Made by a program: the position numbers and the translations under genes
Notes under the pieces: generated by a model
The model's database searches: none
The model's input: the letters and a program-made list of their open reading frames with translations, nothing else
Told to the model about the DNA's origin: nothing
Assembly: GCA_965208945.1 (NCBI GenBank)
Contig: OZ242366.1
Location: 5,084,001-5,148,000, forward strand
DNA length: 64,000 nucleotides
From: JAPPLB01 sp965208945
Lineage (GTDB): Bacteria; Acidobacteriota; Terriglobia; Bryobacterales; UBA6623
Direction: 5' to 3'
Part shown: positions 46,090 through 55,330 of the stretch, in pieces
Numbering within the stretch: the first letter of the stretch is position 1
Layout of the letters: each line of letters opens with the position of its first letter

Positions 46090-46878
46090 ATGGAACTCTT
46101 CTTCGTCTCGCTTGCGGCGCTCTTTGTCGCTGCCCTCACCCTCTACTCCGGATTCGGACTGGGCACGCTGCTCATGCCGGTCTTTGCTCTGTTCTTCCCG
46201 CTGGAGATGGCCGTTGGCGTCACCGCGATTGTCCACCTGCTGAACAACCTGTTCAAGGTGGGGCTTGTGGGGCGCCATGCATCGTGGCCCGTGTTCCTGC
46301 GGTTCGGCCTGCCTGCAATCCCGGCTGCCTACCTGGGTGCGCTGCTGTTGACAAGCATGGCTGAGCGCCGCGTCTTGGCGGCGTACGCACTCGCCGGCCG
46401 CGACTTCGAGGTCACCGTGATCGGCCTTGTCATGGGGGTCCTCATTGGAGCGTTTGCGCTGCTCGATCTCCTTCCGGGTTTTGATCGGCTCCGCTTCAGT
46501 CCGAAAATCCTGCCGTTGGGCGGTCTGTCGTCCGGTTTCTTCGGCGGTCTCTCAGGCCACCAGGGCGCTCTTCGCTCGGCGTTCCTTGTGAATGCTGGAC
46601 TCTCGAAAGAAGCTTTCATCGGCACCGGCGTATTTTGCGCCGTCGCCGTCGACGTCACCCGCCTCGCCGTCTACAGCGCCGCGGCTTGGAGCGAGCAAGC
46701 CGGCTCCCTGTTCACCGGCGACGGATTGAGGTTGCTTCTTACGGCGACCATCGCCGCCTTCGTCGGCTCCTACTTCGGCGCAAAGCTCGTAACGAAGGTC
46801 ACCATGACCCTGGTGCGCCGCCTGGTGGGCGTGATGCTTTTGCTCCTTGCCATAGCAATCGCTGCCGGCTGGATCTGA
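46090..46878 (+). CDS. TauE/SafE-family membrane permease
   Basis: The 262-residue protein has seven or more hydrophobic helices and the TauE/SafE pattern: LTLYSGFGLGTLLMPVFALF near the start and GGLSSGFFGGLSGHQGALRSAFL in the middle, the signature of the repeated half. It ends in LVGVMLLLLAIAIAAGW. The family exports small organic or sulfur anions across the inner membrane. The stop TGA (46876-46878) coincides with the first bases of MITE copy E. Confidence 0.9.
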   Translation: MELFFVSLAALFVAALTLYSGFGLGTLLMPVFALFFPLEMAVGVTAIVHLLNNLFKVGLVGRHASWPVFLRFGLPAIPAAYLGALLLTSMAERRVLAAYALAGRDFEVTVIGLVMGVLIGAFALLDLLPGFDRLRFSPKILPLGGLSSGFFGGLSGHQGALRSAFLVNAGLSKEAFIGTGVFCAVAVDVTRLAVYSAAAWSEQAGSLFTGDGLRLLLTATIAAFVGSYFGAKLVTKVTMTLVRRLVGVMLLLLAIAIAAGWI

Positions 46879-47074
46879 CCGGCATTTCTCGCCGCGTGGC
46901 GAGACGAAGTGGGTGAGAGGGCCGTCAGACATTTCTTCTGGAGCGAACCAAGCCCCGCCAAATGCTTTTTACGAGACACGAATCACGGCCTGTAAGGTTT
47001 TTCACTAACTACTATCCACTAACCACTGCTTTTTTCGCGTGCGGCGGCCGTCAAGTAATAAGAAAGGTAGGCTA
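46876..47074 (+). mobile_element. MITE-like TIR element, variant copy E (199 bp)
   Basis: The left 50 bp (GCATTTCTCGCCGCGTGGCGAG through GAGAGGGCCGTCAG) match copies B and D. The right end GAAAGGTAGGCTA is a degenerate terminus. The middle is replaced by the second repeat (CAGACATTTCTTCTGGAGCG, then ACGAGACACGAATCACGGCC). It exactly fills the gap between two convergent genes, and both stop codons lie on its edges (TGA 46876-46878, TAG on the minus strand 47072-47074). Confidence 0.75.
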
Positions 47075-48277
47075 TTTCTGCATCAGCCTCTGAAGAACTT
47101 GGTCCGTAACGCCTGGATAAATGGCGATGGTGTGGTTCCGATAACTTTCGAAAAAAGCTTCCTCGCCTGAATCAATGGTAATCAGGTTGCTTTTCTCATT
47201 GGGCATATGACACTCGATGCATTCGCCCTGCATCGAAACGCCGGCCTTCGTGGCGGTTCCGCACTCCTGTGTCTGGTGGCATTGCATGCATTTCTGGGCT
47301 AGCTCTGACAAGTTCCGTTGTTCAGTATGTACGTTGTGGCATGTCGCGCACGACATGTCGTCGCTAGCTGTAAAGCACTGGCTGAGCCGTAACAAGCCGA
47401 CTTGGTTCGCATGTACGTCCGGGCGGGAACCTTCACGAATGGGTTCAATCTCGAGGTGTTCTGACAACGGCTCGCCCGGCCGATATGAAAAAGGGGGCTT
47501 TATGGGTTTGGCTGCTCCCGAGTGACAGAGAGCGCATTGGTCAAGCTTCCGTTCTCGGGGGAAATGATCGGGATTCAGTATGGACCTCCCTTCGGTTTCC
47601 TGCAAATCCTTCTTATGAAAGTCCACGTGTGCGCTGCCGGCGCCGTGACATTTCTCACAGGACAGTCCGATCAGGAACCTGCTGCTGTAACGCGCCTTGG
47701 AACCCTTGATCTCTGCTCGAAACAGCGTGCTGTGGCACTCCAGGCACCGGGGTGAGATGAATCGATCGAACACGATTTGCCCGTCGATCATTCCCGGACT
47801 GTTTGTCCATTTCCCGCTAGCGACAAGATAGGATACTGGCAATTGAAAAAGAAGCCCGTCTTTCCAGTACAGATAGCTTTGCCCTTTCCTGCCCGATCCC
47901 ATGACCAGATCAAAGCGTTCTCTTCTTGATCTGATACTCGACGGCTCGTTTCGATACGCAGTCTGGTAGAAACCATCTCGCCGTTTCTCCATCCTGAAGT
48001 AGACGTTGGGATTTCCGGTCTTCAAGGTATTGCTTCCAGAGGCAAAGCTTCCCTTGATCGAGTGTTCATCGGCCAACTGTGAAGTTTTGAAATGCGCGGT
48101 CTGCACATAGGTATCAACTATCTCCTGATGGCAGGCTCGGCAGGATTGCGTGCCCGCAAAGAAGAGTCTTTGCTCCGGCTCCTCTGCCTGCGCAAGCGAA
48201 AAAACGAAAAAAAACCCGAAGACGGAGACAACCACCGAGTTGCGGTATCGAAAAAGATTCGATGGTTTGAACGTCAT
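47072..48277 (-). CDS. Seven-haem c-type cytochrome
   Basis: The 401-residue periplasmic electron-transfer protein has a signal peptide (NSVVVSVFGFFFVFSLAQAEE) and seven CXXCH haem sites: CRACH, CLECH, CEKCH, CALCH, CATCH, CMQCH and CIECH. The order and surroundings parallel the first half of the cytochrome-TPR protein at 29167-30855 (for example FISPRCLECH and CEKCHGAGSAHV against CERCHGSGAAHV), but it lacks the TPR tail. Its stop TAG is formed by the right edge of MITE copy E. The gene is visibly more AT-rich than most of the window. A TPR gene lies 218 bp upstream on the same strand. Confidence 0.92.
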   Translation of the reverse strand: MTFKPSNLFRYRNSVVVSVFGFFFVFSLAQAEEPEQRLFFAGTQSCRACHQEIVDTYVQTAHFKTSQLADEHSIKGSFASGSNTLKTGNPNVYFRMEKRRDGFYQTAYRNEPSSIRSRRERFDLVMGSGRKGQSYLYWKDGLLFQLPVSYLVASGKWTNSPGMIDGQIVFDRFISPRCLECHSTLFRAEIKGSKARYSSRFLIGLSCEKCHGAGSAHVDFHKKDLQETEGRSILNPDHFPRERKLDQCALCHSGAAKPIKPPFSYRPGEPLSEHLEIEPIREGSRPDVHANQVGLLRLSQCFTASDDMSCATCHNVHTEQRNLSELAQKCMQCHQTQECGTATKAGVSMQGECIECHMPNEKSNLITIDSGEEAFFESYRNHTIAIYPGVTDQVLQRLMQK

Positions 48278-48495
48278 GTCATTTTCGGAATAAACTCCGA
48301 GAAGCCATCTGAATCGCGCAATTCAGGACGTTCACTGCTGCCTGTTTTCCTCCCGAATCCGAGTATCTCTTGAAACGCATAGCGCAGACATGGTTCCGGG
48401 CTGCGCCAGAGGAAACTCCGTCAGTCCGGCGCGGGATTTCAACAATTCGCGGCGCTTTTTCGGCCTCCGCCCAATAGTCTCCCTTTGACGCGGGT
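48278..48495. other. Gap between TPR and cytochrome genes
   Basis: This is 218 bp between two minus-strand genes. GGAG occurs about 17 nt upstream of the cytochrome start, a bit too far for a good ribosome site. No hairpin or repeat is recognised. Confidence 0.4.
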
Positions 48496-49758
48496 TCACC
48501 GAACCTCCCGTGCCTTTTCACGGATCCTGATCAGGAGCGACGGATTGACCGGCGACCCCAAGTCGCCGGCTCGGTCCGCGTGCTCCAAGGCGGACTCATA
48601 CCGGCCCTGCTGAAAATAAGCGCTGGCCAAGCTACGATGGACGTCGCCTTTTTCGGGTTGCAGGCTCAAGGCCTCCAAGTAGGCTTCGATCGCCTTCGAG
48701 ATGTTTTTCTTCTGCTCATGGGTGAGGCCGCTCTCGAAGAAGATGTCTGATTGCACGTTTTGAAAGTAGGGAGAACTGCGAAGGTTTTGAGCCTGCGGCA
48801 GTGTCAGTCGCAGTTCCGCCAGCGCCAGGTCCAACCAGCCTTTCAGTCGATAAGCCCTTGCAAGTTTAAGGCGGCCCTCGGGACGCGATGGATCCAACTC
48901 GATCGCCTTCTTGAATGATTCAATCGCCCGGTCGAGAGCGTTCGTTTCTAGGTAGATGGACCCCAAGGCCAGGAATACATCGGCATTGGCTCCTCCTGAA
49001 CTTGCGGCAATTTTCAACTCTCCCAGTGCTTCCTTCTCTCGTTTCAGATCGAGATAGGCCAAGCCCAGGTAGTAACGGGCTGTGGTCAGCATCGGGCTAA
49101 GTCCGAGCGCCTTCTGGTTCAGCATGATGGACTGCGCGGGATCACCCAGTTGACGCTTCACTTCCCCAAGCAGAGCAAGGACCTGCGGGATATCGGGATT
49201 GGATTTGAAGATGGTATCGAGTTGAGCGTCCGCATCCTGCAGGCGCCCGAAGTCGACGTAGATCTTGGCGAGATAAAATCGCGCCCATACGAGCGTCGGG
49301 TCGAGGGCCAAAGCTTGCCTCAGCTCGGCCTTGGCTTCGCCGAGCAACTCGTATCGCCCCTGAACACGGTAGGCATAGCCCAGCAGCATGTGCGCCTCGG
49401 CTGACTGAGGATTCAAGGAGACCGCTTTCTTGAACTCGCCAATCGCCTGCTCGGCCTGATTCTTTCTGAGATGTTTTCCGCCGCTGGAGAGCAATTCCTT
49501 TACACGATGGTCTTTTGCGGGGATGGCTTCTTCTGCCTGTGCCCCTGGAGCCAAAGACACCAGAACGAGAATGCATAGACTTGCAATTAGCAGCGATTGC
49601 GCTCTTGCGCCAACACCGATTTGTTGGAATCGCGCCCTGCGTTGATGTTCATCCAACGCTGAGTTGTAAACAGTGTCTTGGAAGGTATCTCTTTCGCCGG
49701 TCTCGGAAGGATACGCCCAACGGGAATGCCGTATCCAGGCGAAAGTTCGAATGGTCAT
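48496..49758 (-). CDS. Exported TPR protein next to multihaem cytochrome
   Basis: About 420 residues: an unusual N-terminal extension of roughly 47 residues, a hydrophobic segment (SLLIASLCILVLVSLAPGAQA) and then consecutive TPRs (QAEQAIGEFKKAVSLNPQSA, LDRAIESFKKAIELDPSRP, ISKAIEAYLEALSLQPEKG). The ATG at 49756-49758 has GAAGAG at a fair distance; the frame extends to 49812. It may be the separate counterpart of the TPR half of the fused cytochrome at 29167-30855. Confidence 0.8.
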   Translation of the reverse strand: MTIRTFAWIRHSRWAYPSETGERDTFQDTVYNSALDEHQRRARFQQIGVGARAQSLLIASLCILVLVSLAPGAQAEEAIPAKDHRVKELLSSGGKHLRKNQAEQAIGEFKKAVSLNPQSAEAHMLLGYAYRVQGRYELLGEAKAELRQALALDPTLVWARFYLAKIYVDFGRLQDADAQLDTIFKSNPDIPQVLALLGEVKRQLGDPAQSIMLNQKALGLSPMLTTARYYLGLAYLDLKREKEALGELKIAASSGGANADVFLALGSIYLETNALDRAIESFKKAIELDPSRPEGRLKLARAYRLKGWLDLALAELRLTLPQAQNLRSSPYFQNVQSDIFFESGLTHEQKKNISKAIEAYLEALSLQPEKGDVHRSLASAYFQQGRYESALEHADRAGDLGSPVNPSLLIRIREKAREVR

Positions 49759-49867
49759 CGCCACTCTTCTGTGATGCTCCGGGGGCCGTGACTCGAACCC
49801 CGGCGCACACACCGATTGTATTGTCGCCTGTCAGCCCCTGCTGATTGCAAAAAACTTTCACAATCTC

Positions 49868-49896
49868 TTGACGATTACAAAGTTGCAAAGTACACT
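49868..49896 (+). promoter_or_regulatory. Sigma70-type promoter of TonB receptor 2
   Basis: TTGACG (49868-49873) and TACACT (49891-49896) are separated by 17 bp in an AT-rich stretch. Transcription would start near 49903 and give a roughly 50-nt leader with GAGAGAGGGGAGA before the ATG at 49954. The layout is consistent, but only matches to consensus support it. Confidence 0.55.
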
Positions 49897-49953
49897 CAAG
49901 CCGCTCCTAGCGTGCCTCACGCGGCCTGGGCTTTGAGAGAGAGGGGAGAATAG

Positions 49954-52900
49954 ATGCCTGCAAAGCAATTCGTTCACGCCTGTGCAGTTGTTTTGACCAT
50001 GGTTCTGACCGCTGGAACCCTGCTTGCCCAAACCACGTTTTCGACGATCCGCGGCACGGTCACGGATCAGACCGGAGCTGTCGTCCCCGGCGTCGAAGTG
50101 AACGTTACGGAAGTGACGACCAACCTAAGCAGGACGGTGCAGTCGAGCGCGGAAGGGAACTTCGAGGTGCCGAACTTGAAAGTGGGAACCTATCGTCTCA
50201 CTGGCGAGTTGTCTGGGTTCAAGACGTTCGTCGCCGACAACATCACCCTTGACAGCGCCCAGCTTCGACGAATCGATGTTGTTCTCGAGATTGGGGAGAC
50301 CACGCAGGAAATTGTCGTCGAAGCGGGAGCGGAAGTCATCTCGACGGAAGGAGGTTCGATTATCGCCGGGTTCGAGAACAAGATTTACGACGATATTCCC
50401 CTGGTCGATACGTATCCGGGACCGCTTTCCATGTTGGCGACTCTACCGGGCGTGCAAGGCGACGGCTGGGTCGTGTCGATGGCCGGACAGAAAAACCTTC
50501 AGATCACCCAGATGTACGATGGCGTGCAGAATGACCGAACGGGTCCCCAGGGTGCCAACGTCAATTTGTATGAGGAAGTCCAGGTGGTAACGGTCAACAA
50601 CACCGCTGATCAGTCGCGCGTGGCCAGTTACAACACGATTGCTAAAAGCGGCAACAACCAATTCCACGGAGAGCTCTATTACAAGCATGTGAACTCTGCA
50701 CTGAACGCCCGCGAGTATTTTGATCCGACAAGAATACCCTTCCTGTTCCACGAGTGGCTGGCGGAAGGGTCCGGGCCTGTTATCAAGGACAAGACCTTTA
50801 TCTACGGTGCATATTTCTCTGAACGTTTTCCGGCAGGCTCCTACAAGCGGGCCAATGTGCCCAGCATGCAGATGCGGCAGGGTGATTTTTCGCAATTTTC
50901 CAACGCCATCATGGATCCTCTGACAGGCGAGCCCTTCCCCAACAACAGGATCCCATCGGAACGTCTCAATCCCACGTCGCTGAAGACGCAGGACCTCTAC
51001 ATCCCTGAACCCAACCTGGGGGACGCCAATACGCTCACCAACAACTTCGGCTTCAACTTCCCCTGGCCAAGCGACAAGTTCCAGACCGACATGTTCCAGT
51101 TCCGTGTGGACCACAACTTGTCGCAAAAGAACTCGATCTTCTTCCGCTACAATTCGAACCGCGTTCCCTACGTGCTGGCAAGACAGTTGCCTGCTTTCTC
51201 CTGGACCCGGCGGCGTAGCTACTCCAAGGCCGTCATTTCCGACACCCACATCTTTTCTCCCTCGCTTGTCAACAACTTCACCTTTGGCTGGAACGGCAAT
51301 TACATGTTCGATGGAGACACGGTGGACGGTCACACCCCACCCAAGGGAGATGACGCGATCTCGTCGATTGGACTGCAGGGAGTCAACCCGAAGGGCCTCA
51401 GCGAACAAGGGTTTCCCAGAATGGATATCGCCGGGCTCTCGCGTCTCAGGACCATCGACGGCGGCCTCCGCGACGACCACTTCGACTTTTCCTGGGCTGA
51501 CACGATGACTTGGACTCATGGGAACCATGTCACGAAAATGGGTTTTCAGCTCTACAAGTACAACGACTTCGAAGCCCTGGCCCGGGAAGGCACCTATGGC
51601 AGGTTCAACTTCAATGGCAAGTTCACAGGCAACGCATTCGGCGATTTCCTGCTGGGAATGCCGTTGTGGAGCCGCCGTCTGGATGTCCTGATTCCGCGCG
51701 AGATGGAATCGGTCGAACTGGGTCTGTACTTTATGGACACCTACAAGGCGACTCAGAACCTGACTCTCGATTATGGCCTGCGCTGGGATTACTTCGGTTC
51801 GGACACCATCAAGGACGGCTTGCAGTACAACTGGGACTCGGCATCAGGCAATGTCATCATTCCCTCGGGAACCGAGTCGCAAGTGAGTCCGCTCTATCCG
51901 AATACCATCAATCTCGTCACGGGTGACGTGGTGCCCAGTCCCTCCGTGTCGAATTTCCGTCCCCGGATCGGAATCGCTTATCGCTTGAGCGACAGTTTGG
52001 TATTGCGCGGAGGCTATGGTGTCTTTACCGAGCGCCTGGGGTACTTCAGTCGAGTGCAGAAGACGGGACCCTTCGAGATCAGCGAAACCTACTTCAACGA
52101 TGTCGTCGACGGACAGCCGCTCTTCACCTTCCCCAATCCGTTCCCGGCCGACGTAAGCGACGCATCGACTCCTTCTCAAAGCGTTGTCGGCTATCCGATG
52201 AATACGTCTCATGCTTCAATTCATCAGTTCAATGTCAGCATCGAGAAAGAAGTCAAGGACATCGGGCTCAGGGCGTCCTATGTGGGTACGCGCAGCCGCG
52301 GGCTGAACTACAGTGTGAACATCAACAAACCGGCCCCCGGTCTGACACCGTTCACTGCCGCCAGGCGCCCCTTCTCCCAGTTCATCAACACGAACCTTGT
52401 CAGAAATGATGGCTCCTCCAACTACAACTCCTTGCAACTGCAGGCCAAGAAAAGAGCTGGGCTCATCACTTTTGACGCGCACTACACGCTGGCCTCGAAC
52501 CTCCACAACTGGTTGAACACTCAGAATCCGTATGATGTGACCAGCCATTGGAGCAACGACAACTTTATTGCGCGGCACCGTGCGGTCTTCACGACCCAGA
52601 CCGAGTTGCCCTTTGGGCAAGGCCGGCGCTACCTACCGGATGCGCCCGTTGCGGTGGACGCCTTCATAGGAGGATGGGTTGTCACCAGTGTCAGCTATTT
52701 CCAGACGGGACCGCATTTCTCGCCCAGTTTCACCGGCTCGGACCCATCCAACACGAACACGTTCGGAGGACTTCCCGATCGGGTCTGTGACGGCAATATC
52801 ACCAACCGAACCGTGGAGCGCTGGTTCGATCCATCCTGTTTCGCCGTGCCGCCTCCAGGTCGTTTCGGAAACAGCGCCCCGAATGTTCTCGTGTCTCCCG

Positions 52901-53130
52901 GGATGAACGTTCATCACCTGAGTCTGGCAAAGCGTTTCAACATCGGTGAACGTGTGGGGATCATCTACACGATCGCGGCCTCGAATATATTCAACCACCC
53001 TCACTTTCTGGCGCCTCGCACCAATATTTCCACTCCGAACGCCGGGGAGCTTTTTAACGGTATTCAAGACTGGAGAGCCGAGAAACACGCCTCCAGGAAG
53101 TTCCAGATGAAGCTCCGGATCGAGTGGTGA
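49954..53130 (+). CDS. TonB-dependent outer-membrane receptor with carboxypeptidase-regulatory domain (Oar-like), receptor 2
   Basis: The 1058-residue transporter has a signal peptide (CAVVLTMVLTAGTLLAQ), a carboxypeptidase-regulatory-like domain (STIRGTVTDQTGAVVPGVEV through GFKTFVADNITL), a plug (PLSMLATLPGVQGDGW, QITQMYDGVQNDRTGPQG, SGNNQFHGELYYKHVNSA) and a beta-barrel of about 800 residues ending in KFQMKLRIEW (aromatic terminal residue). GGGGAGA lies 5 nt before the start. It is divergent from the TPR-cytochrome pair and followed by MITE copy B only 4 bp after the stop. It is a distant paralogue of receptor 1, with a different plug, so a different substrate is likely. Confidence 0.92.
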   Translation: MPAKQFVHACAVVLTMVLTAGTLLAQTTFSTIRGTVTDQTGAVVPGVEVNVTEVTTNLSRTVQSSAEGNFEVPNLKVGTYRLTGELSGFKTFVADNITLDSAQLRRIDVVLEIGETTQEIVVEAGAEVISTEGGSIIAGFENKIYDDIPLVDTYPGPLSMLATLPGVQGDGWVVSMAGQKNLQITQMYDGVQNDRTGPQGANVNLYEEVQVVTVNNTADQSRVASYNTIAKSGNNQFHGELYYKHVNSALNAREYFDPTRIPFLFHEWLAEGSGPVIKDKTFIYGAYFSERFPAGSYKRANVPSMQMRQGDFSQFSNAIMDPLTGEPFPNNRIPSERLNPTSLKTQDLYIPEPNLGDANTLTNNFGFNFPWPSDKFQTDMFQFRVDHNLSQKNSIFFRYNSNRVPYVLARQLPAFSWTRRRSYSKAVISDTHIFSPSLVNNFTFGWNGNYMFDGDTVDGHTPPKGDDAISSIGLQGVNPKGLSEQGFPRMDIAGLSRLRTIDGGLRDDHFDFSWADTMTWTHGNHVTKMGFQLYKYNDFEALAREGTYGRFNFNGKFTGNAFGDFLLGMPLWSRRLDVLIPREMESVELGLYFMDTYKATQNLTLDYGLRWDYFGSDTIKDGLQYNWDSASGNVIIPSGTESQVSPLYPNTINLVTGDVVPSPSVSNFRPRIGIAYRLSDSLVLRGGYGVFTERLGYFSRVQKTGPFEISETYFNDVVDGQPLFTFPNPFPADVSDASTPSQSVVGYPMNTSHASIHQFNVSIEKEVKDIGLRASYVGTRSRGLNYSVNINKPAPGLTPFTAARRPFSQFINTNLVRNDGSSNYNSLQLQAKKRAGLITFDAHYTLASNLHNWLNTQNPYDVTSHWSNDNFIARHRAVFTTQTELPFGQGRRYLPDAPVAVDAFIGGWVVTSVSYFQTGPHFSPSFTGSDPSNTNTFGGLPDRVCDGNITNRTVERWFDPSCFAVPPPGRFGNSAPNVLVSPGMNVHHLSLAKRFNIGERVGIIYTIAASNIFNHPHFLAPRTNISTPNAGELFNGIQDWRAEKHASRKFQMKLRIEW

Positions 53131-53134
53131 GATC

Positions 53135-53317
53135 TAGCCTGCATTTCTCACCACGCGGCGAGGCGAAGTGCGTGAGAGGGCCGTCAGGACGAGGCGCGGG
53201 CTGCTTGGCGCGCGCAGGCGTACTTGAACAGTACGTTGAGCACGGCAAGCAAGCGTAACGAAGTCATGGCGGCCATATGGCGTGCTTCGACCGTCGGGTG
53301 GTGAGAAATGCGGGCTA
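53135..53317 (+). mobile_element. MITE-like TIR element, copy B (183 bp)
   Basis: The termini are TAGCCTGCATTTCTCACCAC and GTGGTGAGAAATGCGGGCTA. It is the same length as copy A and differs at only about ten positions when copy A is reversed. It begins 4 bp after the receptor 2 stop. TA dinucleotides sit at both edges, as expected for an element that duplicates TA on insertion. Confidence 0.87.
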
Positions 53318-53555
53318 GAACTCGCATGCGCGGAGGTGTAATGCCTCCGCGCATGTATTTCACCGCCTCCAACCGGCGGGACTGATCGAAAGAAGAGTTG
53401 CGAAGCACATCGTTCCCGGCCATACTGACTCTCCGGCTCCGGATTCCCCGAGACCGCCAATCCGAATCCTCATCCTGTAGCAGCCGGGTCTCGTTGAGAA
53501 GCATCGCGATCATCCAGGGGTGCAGCGTGCCGGCTCGGTGTGAGGTTACTCGAGA
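53318..53555. other. Leader region of the ASPIC/UnbV gene
   Basis: After the MITE there are 238 bp without a gene. A short inverted match (CTCGCATGCGCGGAGG with CCTCCGCGCATG) lies right behind the element and could form a hairpin. No convincing promoter was found. Confidence 0.4.
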
Positions 53556-55259
53556 GTGACGGACAAGTTTTACGTCCTGAAACTCCTGTTTCATTGGGTG
53601 CTCGTGTGCTCTCTGTTCACCGGGTTGGCTGCCGGACAACAACCTCGAGGTTCCCCGCTGCCGGCCGGCCGCCGGGTTCAATTCAGGAACGTGGCTTCGG
53701 AGGCGGGAGTCGTGTTCCAGCACCAGAACGGAAAGTCGGACAACAAGTTCATGGTCGAGACGTTCGGTTCCGGCGTGGCCTGGATCGATTATGACAACGA
53801 CGGCTTCCTTGACCTGTATTTCGCCAACGGTTCCGATCTGGCGGCCAAAACGCCTTCACCGGGCAACATGCTTCTTCGCAACACGGGTGATGGCGCTTTC
53901 GTGGACGTTACTGCGGCGGCGGGAGTAAAGGGTAACGGGGGGTTTGCGACCGGTGTGGCGGTCGGCGATTACGACGATGATAGCCTGCTCGATCTTTTCG
54001 TCACTGGCTTCGGCTCCAATATCCTCTATCGCAATCTCGGTGATGGAAGATTTTCGGATGTAACGGCCAGGGCGGGCCTCGCAAAGAGCGAACGGTGGAG
54101 TAGCAGTTCAGGCTTTTTCGACTACGACCGGGATGGTGACCTGGATCTTTACGTAGTCAATTACCTCGACTACCAACTGGAGGAAAACCCGCATTGCGGA
54201 TTTCAAAAAGAAGGCTATCGCATGTACTGTCACCCAAGCTACTTCGATGGCAGCCCGGACGAGTTGTATCGCAACGACGGTGATGGGACCTTCACGGACG
54301 TCTCTCTTGAAGCGGGTGTGGCCAATCCTTCGGGAAAAGGACTTGGAGTGGCCTTCGCGGATTTCGACCTGGACGGCGATATCGACATCTACGTCGCCAA
54401 CGATGCGGTCAGAAATTTTCTTTACCGTAACGACGGTGGGACCTTCCAGGATGTCGCCTACAGCGCCGGGGTAGGATACGACGCCGACGGGAAACCTCAG
54501 GCCGGCATGGGGACGGACAGTGGGGACCTCGACGGCGACGGTCGGCTCGAAATTTTTGTCACGAATTTCTCGGAAGAACTCAACGCTCTGTATCGGAATC
54601 TTGGCCGTTTGGAGTTCGAAGACGTATCGCAATCCAGCGGTTTGAAATCAGCATTTCTTCCCCTCGGCTTTGGAACGAAGTTGTCCGACTTCGACAACGA
54701 CGGCGATCTGGACATCTACGTAACCAATGGGCACGTCATCGACAACATCCGTCTCTACAACCCTCAGCTTTCCTACTCGCAAACGGACTTGCTCTACGAC
54801 AATGTCGATGGGCGGTTCCATGATGTTTCAGCGGAAAGCGGCCCTGCCTTTCAGATTGAATCTGTGGGCCGCGGTGCTGCCGTGGGAGACTACGACAACG
54901 ATGGCGACCTGGATATTGTGGTGTCCAACTGCGGCCGGCCCCCGTTGCTCATGCGGAACGATGGCGGCAATCGAAACCATTGGATCGCCATCAAGGCCCG
55001 GGGAACAGTCAGCAACGCTTTCGGATTGGGTGCCAAGGTCCGTGTCGAAAGCGGAAATCGAGCCCAGGTCAAGGAAATCAACAACGTGGGCAGCTATTTG
55101 AGCAGCCACGACATTCGCCTCTATTTCGGCTTGGGCCGGGAACGGAAAGCCGAACGGATCGAAATTATCTGGCCCGGCGGGAACAAGCAAACCTTGAGGG
55201 ACATCCCCGCCGATCAGGTCCTCCTGATTGAAGAAGCGCCGGGCGACGTTGATCGATAA
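53556..55259 (+). CDS. Exported FG-GAP/VCBS and ASPIC/UnbV (CRTAC1-like) protein
   Basis: The 567-residue secreted protein has a signal peptide (LLFHWVLVCSLFTGLAAGQQ). Seven FG-GAP/VCBS-type calcium-loop repeats follow: DYDNDGFLDLYFANG, DYDDDSLLDLFVTGF, DYDRDGDLDLYVVNY, DFDLDGDIDIYVAND, DLDGDGRLEIFVTNF, DFDNDGDLDIYVTNG and DYDNDGDLDIVVSNC. They suit a seven-bladed propeller. The C-terminus has an ASPIC/UnbV domain (HWIAIKARG, GLGAKVRVESGN, IDIRLYFGLG-like DIRLYFGLGRE, IEIIWPGG). Such proteins bind or display ligands at the surface. The GTG at 53556 was chosen as start, giving a standard signal peptide. It is followed by MITE copy D. Confidence 0.9.
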   Translation: MTDKFYVLKLLFHWVLVCSLFTGLAAGQQPRGSPLPAGRRVQFRNVASEAGVVFQHQNGKSDNKFMVETFGSGVAWIDYDNDGFLDLYFANGSDLAAKTPSPGNMLLRNTGDGAFVDVTAAAGVKGNGGFATGVAVGDYDDDSLLDLFVTGFGSNILYRNLGDGRFSDVTARAGLAKSERWSSSSGFFDYDRDGDLDLYVVNYLDYQLEENPHCGFQKEGYRMYCHPSYFDGSPDELYRNDGDGTFTDVSLEAGVANPSGKGLGVAFADFDLDGDIDIYVANDAVRNFLYRNDGGTFQDVAYSAGVGYDADGKPQAGMGTDSGDLDGDGRLEIFVTNFSEELNALYRNLGRLEFEDVSQSSGLKSAFLPLGFGTKLSDFDNDGDLDIYVTNGHVIDNIRLYNPQLSYSQTDLLYDNVDGRFHDVSAESGPAFQIESVGRGAAVGDYDNDGDLDIVVSNCGRPPLLMRNDGGNRNHWIAIKARGTVSNAFGLGAKVRVESGNRAQVKEINNVGSYLSSHDIRLYFGLGRERKAERIEIIWPGGNKQTLRDIPADQVLLIEEAPGDVDR

Positions 55260-55330
55260 CCAGCGTCAATAAAGCCGCGTTCCAGGCGATTCAGCGCAGG
55301 TGCCGCTGAAGGAACCTCGACACTCGAGAG

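Noticed and set aside
49787..49812. tRNA-like T-arm on the minus strand (GGGGTTCGAGTC followed by CCCCCGGAGCA)
   Set aside because: No matching 5' acceptor strand, D-arm or anticodon arm is found upstream, so it is not a tRNA gene. It could be a tRNA 3'-end remnant, but this is too short to claim.
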